From Asaia bogorensis (GTDB lineage: Bacteria; Pseudomonadota; Alphaproteobacteria; Acetobacterales; Acetobacteraceae), in NCBI GenBank assembly GCA_945873675.1, contig CAMCEP010000111.1, positions 1 to 8,389 on the forward strand: a stretch of 8,389 bases of DNA. The letters are read 5' to 3'. The translations under genes and the position numbers were made by a program. The stretch's first letter is position 1; each line of letters opens with the position of its first letter. Positions 5,755 through 8,389 of the stretch are shown here, in pieces. The notes under the pieces were generated by a model. It did not search any database. It saw only the letters and a program-made list of their open reading frames with translations, and had not been told where the DNA came from.

Positions 5755-6458
5755 GCGGCCAGGAAGATCCCGCGCATATTCTGGTGGTGGATGATGATGC
5801 TCGACTGCGCGCGCTATTGCAGCGCTTTCTGACCGAGCAGGGCTTTCGCGTCACTACGGCGGAGCACGCCGTAGCGGCGCGCGCGGCGCTCGCGGATATG
5901 GCCTTCGATCTTTTGGTGCTGGATGTGATGATGCCCGGTGAGACGGGGCTTGAATTGACCGCTGCGCTCCGTACCGAAGGGCAGGAAGTGCCGATCCTGA
6001 TGCTGACCGCGCGCGGCGCGCCAGATGATCGCATCGCGGGGCTTGAACAGGGCGTGGATGATTATCTGGCCAAGCCTTTTGACCCGCGTGAATTGGCGCT
6101 GCGCATTCGCACCATTCTGCGCCGCGCCGCGCCCGCGCCTGCCGTATCGCACAGCTTGGTGCCGATGCAGATCGGCAATCGCTGGTTTGATATTGAACGC
6201 GCTGAATTGCGCGGCCCGGATGGCATTATTCGCCTGACGGGCGGCGAGGCTGCGCTGCTGCAAGCCCTTGCGCGCCGTCCGGGTGAAATCCTGAGCCGAG
6301 AGGATATTGGCGAGGCTCTCGGCACACCGGATGCCGGTGAACGCGCGATTGATGTGCAGGTGACCAGGCTGCGCCGCAAGGTGGAGCCCGACCCGCGCGA
6401 GCCGCGCTTCATTCAGACCATTCGCCATCGCGGCTATGTTTTAAGGCCGGGTGCGTGA
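5751..6458 (+). CDS. petR: OmpR/PhoB-family response regulator, PetR-like
   Basis: A 235-residue DNA-binding response regulator. The receiver domain, about residues 8-125, has the acidic pair Asp14-Asp15 in ILVVDDDARL, phosphoacceptor Asp58 in LLVLDVMMPGE, Thr86 in MLTARG and Lys108 in YLAKPFDPRE, so phosphorylation should be intact. The C-terminal winged helix spans about 140-235, with the family's closing block IDVQVTRLRRKVEPDP then RFIQTIRHRGYVL. Start and upstream stop share ATGA, and GAGGG lies 10 nt upstream, inside the MarR gene. It overlaps the kinase downstream by GTGA, so the kinase is its likely partner. Similarity to Rhodobacter capsulatus PetR, encoded upstream of the cytochrome bc1 genes there, is recalled rather than computed. 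No cytochrome genes are present here, so the regulon need not be the same. Family call is very secure; the symbol is moderately so. Confidence 0.93.
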   Translation: MSGQEDPAHILVVDDDARLRALLQRFLTEQGFRVTTAEHAVAARAALADMAFDLLVLDVMMPGETGLELTAALRTEGQEVPILMLTARGAPDDRIAGLEQGVDDYLAKPFDPRELALRIRTILRRAAPAPAVSHSLVPMQIGNRWFDIERAELRGPDGIIRLTGGEAALLQALARRPGEILSREDIGEALGTPDAGERAIDVQVTRLRRKVEPDPREPRFIQTIRHRGYVLRPGA

Positions 6459-7792
6459 CACGGCTGCACCTGAGCTTGCGCCGGCTGGTGCCGCGTGGGC
6501 TTTTGGGCCGCGCTCTGCTGATCATTCTGGTGCCGCTGGTGGTATTGCAGGCGATTGCCTTGCAGCTTTTCTATGGCAGCCATCTGGATGTGATTTCGCG
6601 CCGCCTGGCCGCTGGTGTGGCAGGCGATGTGGCGATGGTGGTCGGCCTGCTGGAACGCGAAACGGTGGAGCAGGATCGCACCTGGATTTTTCGCGAAGCT
6701 GCCTGGCGGCTTGATTTGTCGCTGGCCTATGAAGCCGGCGCGCGCCTGACGCAGACGGGCATGCGCCCGCCTTCCATGCCGTTGCTGCCCTTGGAAGAAG
6801 ATTTGGCGACAGCCATGCAGGAACGCGTGCGCCTGCCCTTCGATGCGGATTGGCAGAGCGACCCGCGCAGTGTGATCATTCGTGTGCAAATGAAAGATGG
6901 CGTTCTGCATGTGGAAGTGGCGCGCAAGCGGCTATTCAGCGGAACGATCTATCTTTTCGTCATCTGGCTGGTCGGGTCTTCGCTGTTGCTATTTCTGGTG
7001 GCGGCACTTTTCATGCGCAATCAGGTGCGTGCGTTGCGCAAAATTTCGGCCGCCGCAGAGGCTTTCGGCATGGGCCGCACCGTGGGACCGATGAAACCGG
7101 AAGGTGCGGCCGAGGTGCGCCAAGCCGCCACTGCCTTCAACCGCATGGAAGAACGCATTCGCCGCTTTGTGGATAGCCGGACGGAAATGCTGGCCGGCAT
7201 CAGCCATGATTTGCGCACGCCACTCACGCGGCTTCGGCTTGGGCTCGCCATGCTGCCAGAAGCCGCGCGCGAAGATGCCGCAGCGATGACCGAAGATGTG
7301 GAGGAAATGGATCGCCTGATCGGCGTTTACTTGGCCTTTGCACGCGGTGAAGGGCTGGAACAGCCGGAAGAAACCGACCTTTCTGCTTTGCTTCGGGGCG
7401 TTGTCACGCAACAGGCGCGCGGTGGCGAAGCAATACCTTTTGAAGGCCCGGAACCGCTGCTGATAGAACTTCGTGCCGGCGCTATGCGGCGCTGCTTTGC
7501 CAATCTGCTCCATAATGCCCGCAAGCACGCCAAGCGGGTGACGGTGACACTAACGCAGCAGCCACGCGGCCAGAATGGCATTTGGGCTGATATCAGCATT
7601 GATGATGATGGTCCGGGGATTCCAGAAGCGGCGCGGGAAGACGCCTTCAAGCCCTTCACTAGCCTGTCGGGCGGCGGCACCGGGCTTGGGCTTGCGATTG
7701 CCCGTGACATTGCGCGCGCCCATGGCGGCGATGTCTTTTTGGAAGACAGCCCCTTAGGCGGGCTGCGCGCGCGGATCAGGGTGCCGGGCTAG
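6455..7792 (+). CDS. Membrane sensor histidine kinase (EnvZ-type architecture)
   Basis: A 445-residue inner-membrane kinase, probable partner of the preceding response regulator. A first membrane helix lies at about residues 19-40 (ALLIILVPLVVLQAIALQLF), then a periplasmic region of about 125 residues, a second helix at about 165-187, and a HAMP region at 188-240. The H-box MLAGISHDLRTPLTRLRLGL places phosphoacceptor His251. ATPase motifs follow: N-box with Asn350 and Asn354 (CFANLLHNARKHA), G1 DDDGPGIP (383-390), F-box FKPF (398-401) and G2 GGGTGLGLAIA (406-416). It ends soon after, as normal for this class. The start is GTG at 6455, overlapping the previous stop as GTGA, with AAGG 8 nt upstream; the next Met is residue 61, beyond the first membrane helix. 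The short periplasmic part has no sensor domain I recognise by eye, so the signal is unknown. Catalytically complete. Confidence 0.94.
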   Translation: MTRLHLSLRRLVPRGLLGRALLIILVPLVVLQAIALQLFYGSHLDVISRRLAAGVAGDVAMVVGLLERETVEQDRTWIFREAAWRLDLSLAYEAGARLTQTGMRPPSMPLLPLEEDLATAMQERVRLPFDADWQSDPRSVIIRVQMKDGVLHVEVARKRLFSGTIYLFVIWLVGSSLLLFLVAALFMRNQVRALRKISAAAEAFGMGRTVGPMKPEGAAEVRQAATAFNRMEERIRRFVDSRTEMLAGISHDLRTPLTRLRLGLAMLPEAAREDAAAMTEDVEEMDRLIGVYLAFARGEGLEQPEETDLSALLRGVVTQQARGGEAIPFEGPEPLLIELRAGAMRRCFANLLHNARKHAKRVTVTLTQQPRGQNGIWADISIDDDGPGIPEAAREDAFKPFTSLSGGGTGLGLAIARDIARAHGGDVFLEDSPLGGLRARIRVPG

Positions 7793-7853
7793 GGCTGGAC
7801 CAAGCTGGCTTCTTTGGCGATGCTGGTCTGAAGCATTCGAAAGGGAAGGCGCC
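7793..7853. other. Short spacer between kinase and hydrolase genes
   Basis: This 61-bp gap holds a good ribosome-binding site (AAGGGAAGG at 7841-7849) for the hydrolase. An imperfect dyad (GACCAAGC with GCTGGTC) has a long loop and no T-run, so no terminator is called. Cotranscription with the kinase is possible but unproven. Confidence 0.5.
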
Positions 7854-8389
7854 ATGCAATTTACAAGCGGCGATTGGCGGATTGATGTTCTGATCCAGGG
7901 TTATCCTGGCAAATCCACGCAGCATGGTGGCTTGGGCTGGAGCACCGTTGCGCTGCTGCGCGGCCATGGTCGCATCGTGGTGCTGGATGGCGGCGGCTAT
8001 GGCATGCGCAAACCCTTGGTCGAAGCACTCGCCAAGCAGGGCGTGAAGCTATCGGATGTGACCGATCTGCTGGTCAGCCATTTGCACCATGATCATGTGG
8101 TGAATTGGCCCATGTTCCGCGATGCGCGCATTCATGTGGGGCGGAAGGAATTGGCCTGGGCGCTTGGAGTTGGTTGGGGCGAAACCGCCGTGCCGGAACA
8201 TGCGGTGGAAGCGCTTAGTCGCTGGCCGACCATGCAATTGATGGATGATGGGCAGGAAGTGCTGCCCGGCATCACGGCGCATCTTTCGCCTGGCCACACG
8301 CCTGGGCATTTGCTGTTCCTGATTGAAGGCGCTCCGCAGGCCGTGGTGCTGTTGCAGGATGCGGTGAAGAACCGCGTGGAACTTACCAC
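7854..8389 (+). CDS. Metallo-beta-lactamase-fold hydrolase, 3' end cut by window edge
   Basis: The first 178 residues of an MBL-fold metal-dependent hydrolase, read from ATG at 7854 with AAGGGAAGG just upstream. The N-terminal strand region ends in RIVVLDGGGYG. The metal motif HLHHDH (residues 76-81) supplies His76, His78, Asp80 and His81. Further ligands are His148 in SPGHTPGH and Asp169 in VLLQDAVKN, so a two-metal site is expected; the final histidine would lie past the right edge. There is no signal peptide, so it is probably cytoplasmic. The fold covers lactonases, glyoxalase II-like thioesterases, phosphodiesterases and others, and the visible part does not single out one; an N-acyl homoserine lactonase-like or glyoxalase-like role is only a guess. 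It follows the kinase gene by 61 bp on the same strand and might belong to that operon, though it has its own strong ribosome-binding site. Confidence 0.88.
   Translation, partial: MQFTSGDWRIDVLIQGYPGKSTQHGGLGWSTVALLRGHGRIVVLDGGGYGMRKPLVEALAKQGVKLSDVTDLLVSHLHHDHVVNWPMFRDARIHVGRKELAWALGVGWGETAVPEHAVEALSRWPTMQLMDDGQEVLPGITAHLSPGHTPGHLLFLIEGAPQAVVLLQDAVKNRVELT

Noticed and set aside
7793..7853. Possible terminator after the kinase gene.
   Set aside because: The dyad is imperfect, has a long loop and no T-run.

Overview
The window reads as a high-GC alphaproteobacterium, most likely Rhodospirillales/Acetobacteraceae (Roseomonas-like). The reasons are the lpxC-bamD-recN order that follows the cell-division cluster in many alphaproteobacteria, a PetP/PetR-type regulator pair, and an orphan TctC/Bug-family binding protein of the kind these bacteria carry in many copies. 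The taxonomic call rests on gene content and remembered family resemblance, not on a search.

Layout: there is one divergence point, at about 5062-5199. Everything to its left is on the minus strand: tctC-type binding protein (5061-4090), a small cysteine-based tyrosine/dual-specificity phosphatase (4083-3439), an AT-rich gap (3438-3254), then lpxC (3253-2324), bamD (2241-1399) and recN (1380 to beyond the left edge). Everything to its right is on the plus strand: a PetP-like MarR regulator (5200-5754), a PetR-like OmpR-family response regulator (5751-6458), a membrane histidine kinase (6455-7792), and a metallo-beta-lactamase-fold hydrolase (7854 to beyond the right edge).

How the genes work together: lpxC (lipid A synthesis) and bamD (outer-membrane protein assembly) are envelope genes, with the DNA-repair gene recN behind them. 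The three regulators overlap by ATGA and GTGA junctions and so look like one translationally coupled operon: a one-component regulator feeding into, or sharing control with, a two-component system. The binding protein and phosphatase form a second small operon transcribed away from the regulators. The shared 138-bp intergenic region holds a perfect 9-bp inverted repeat (5146-5184), the best candidate operator in the window.

No RNA genes, CRISPR arrays, insertion sequences, phage genes or strong intrinsic terminators were seen. Most of the window is ordinary chromosomal core. The points most worth a second look are the inverted repeat in the divergent promoter region, a predicted hairpin over the recN start site next to the bamD stop codon, and the absence of ftsZ directly upstream of lpxC.
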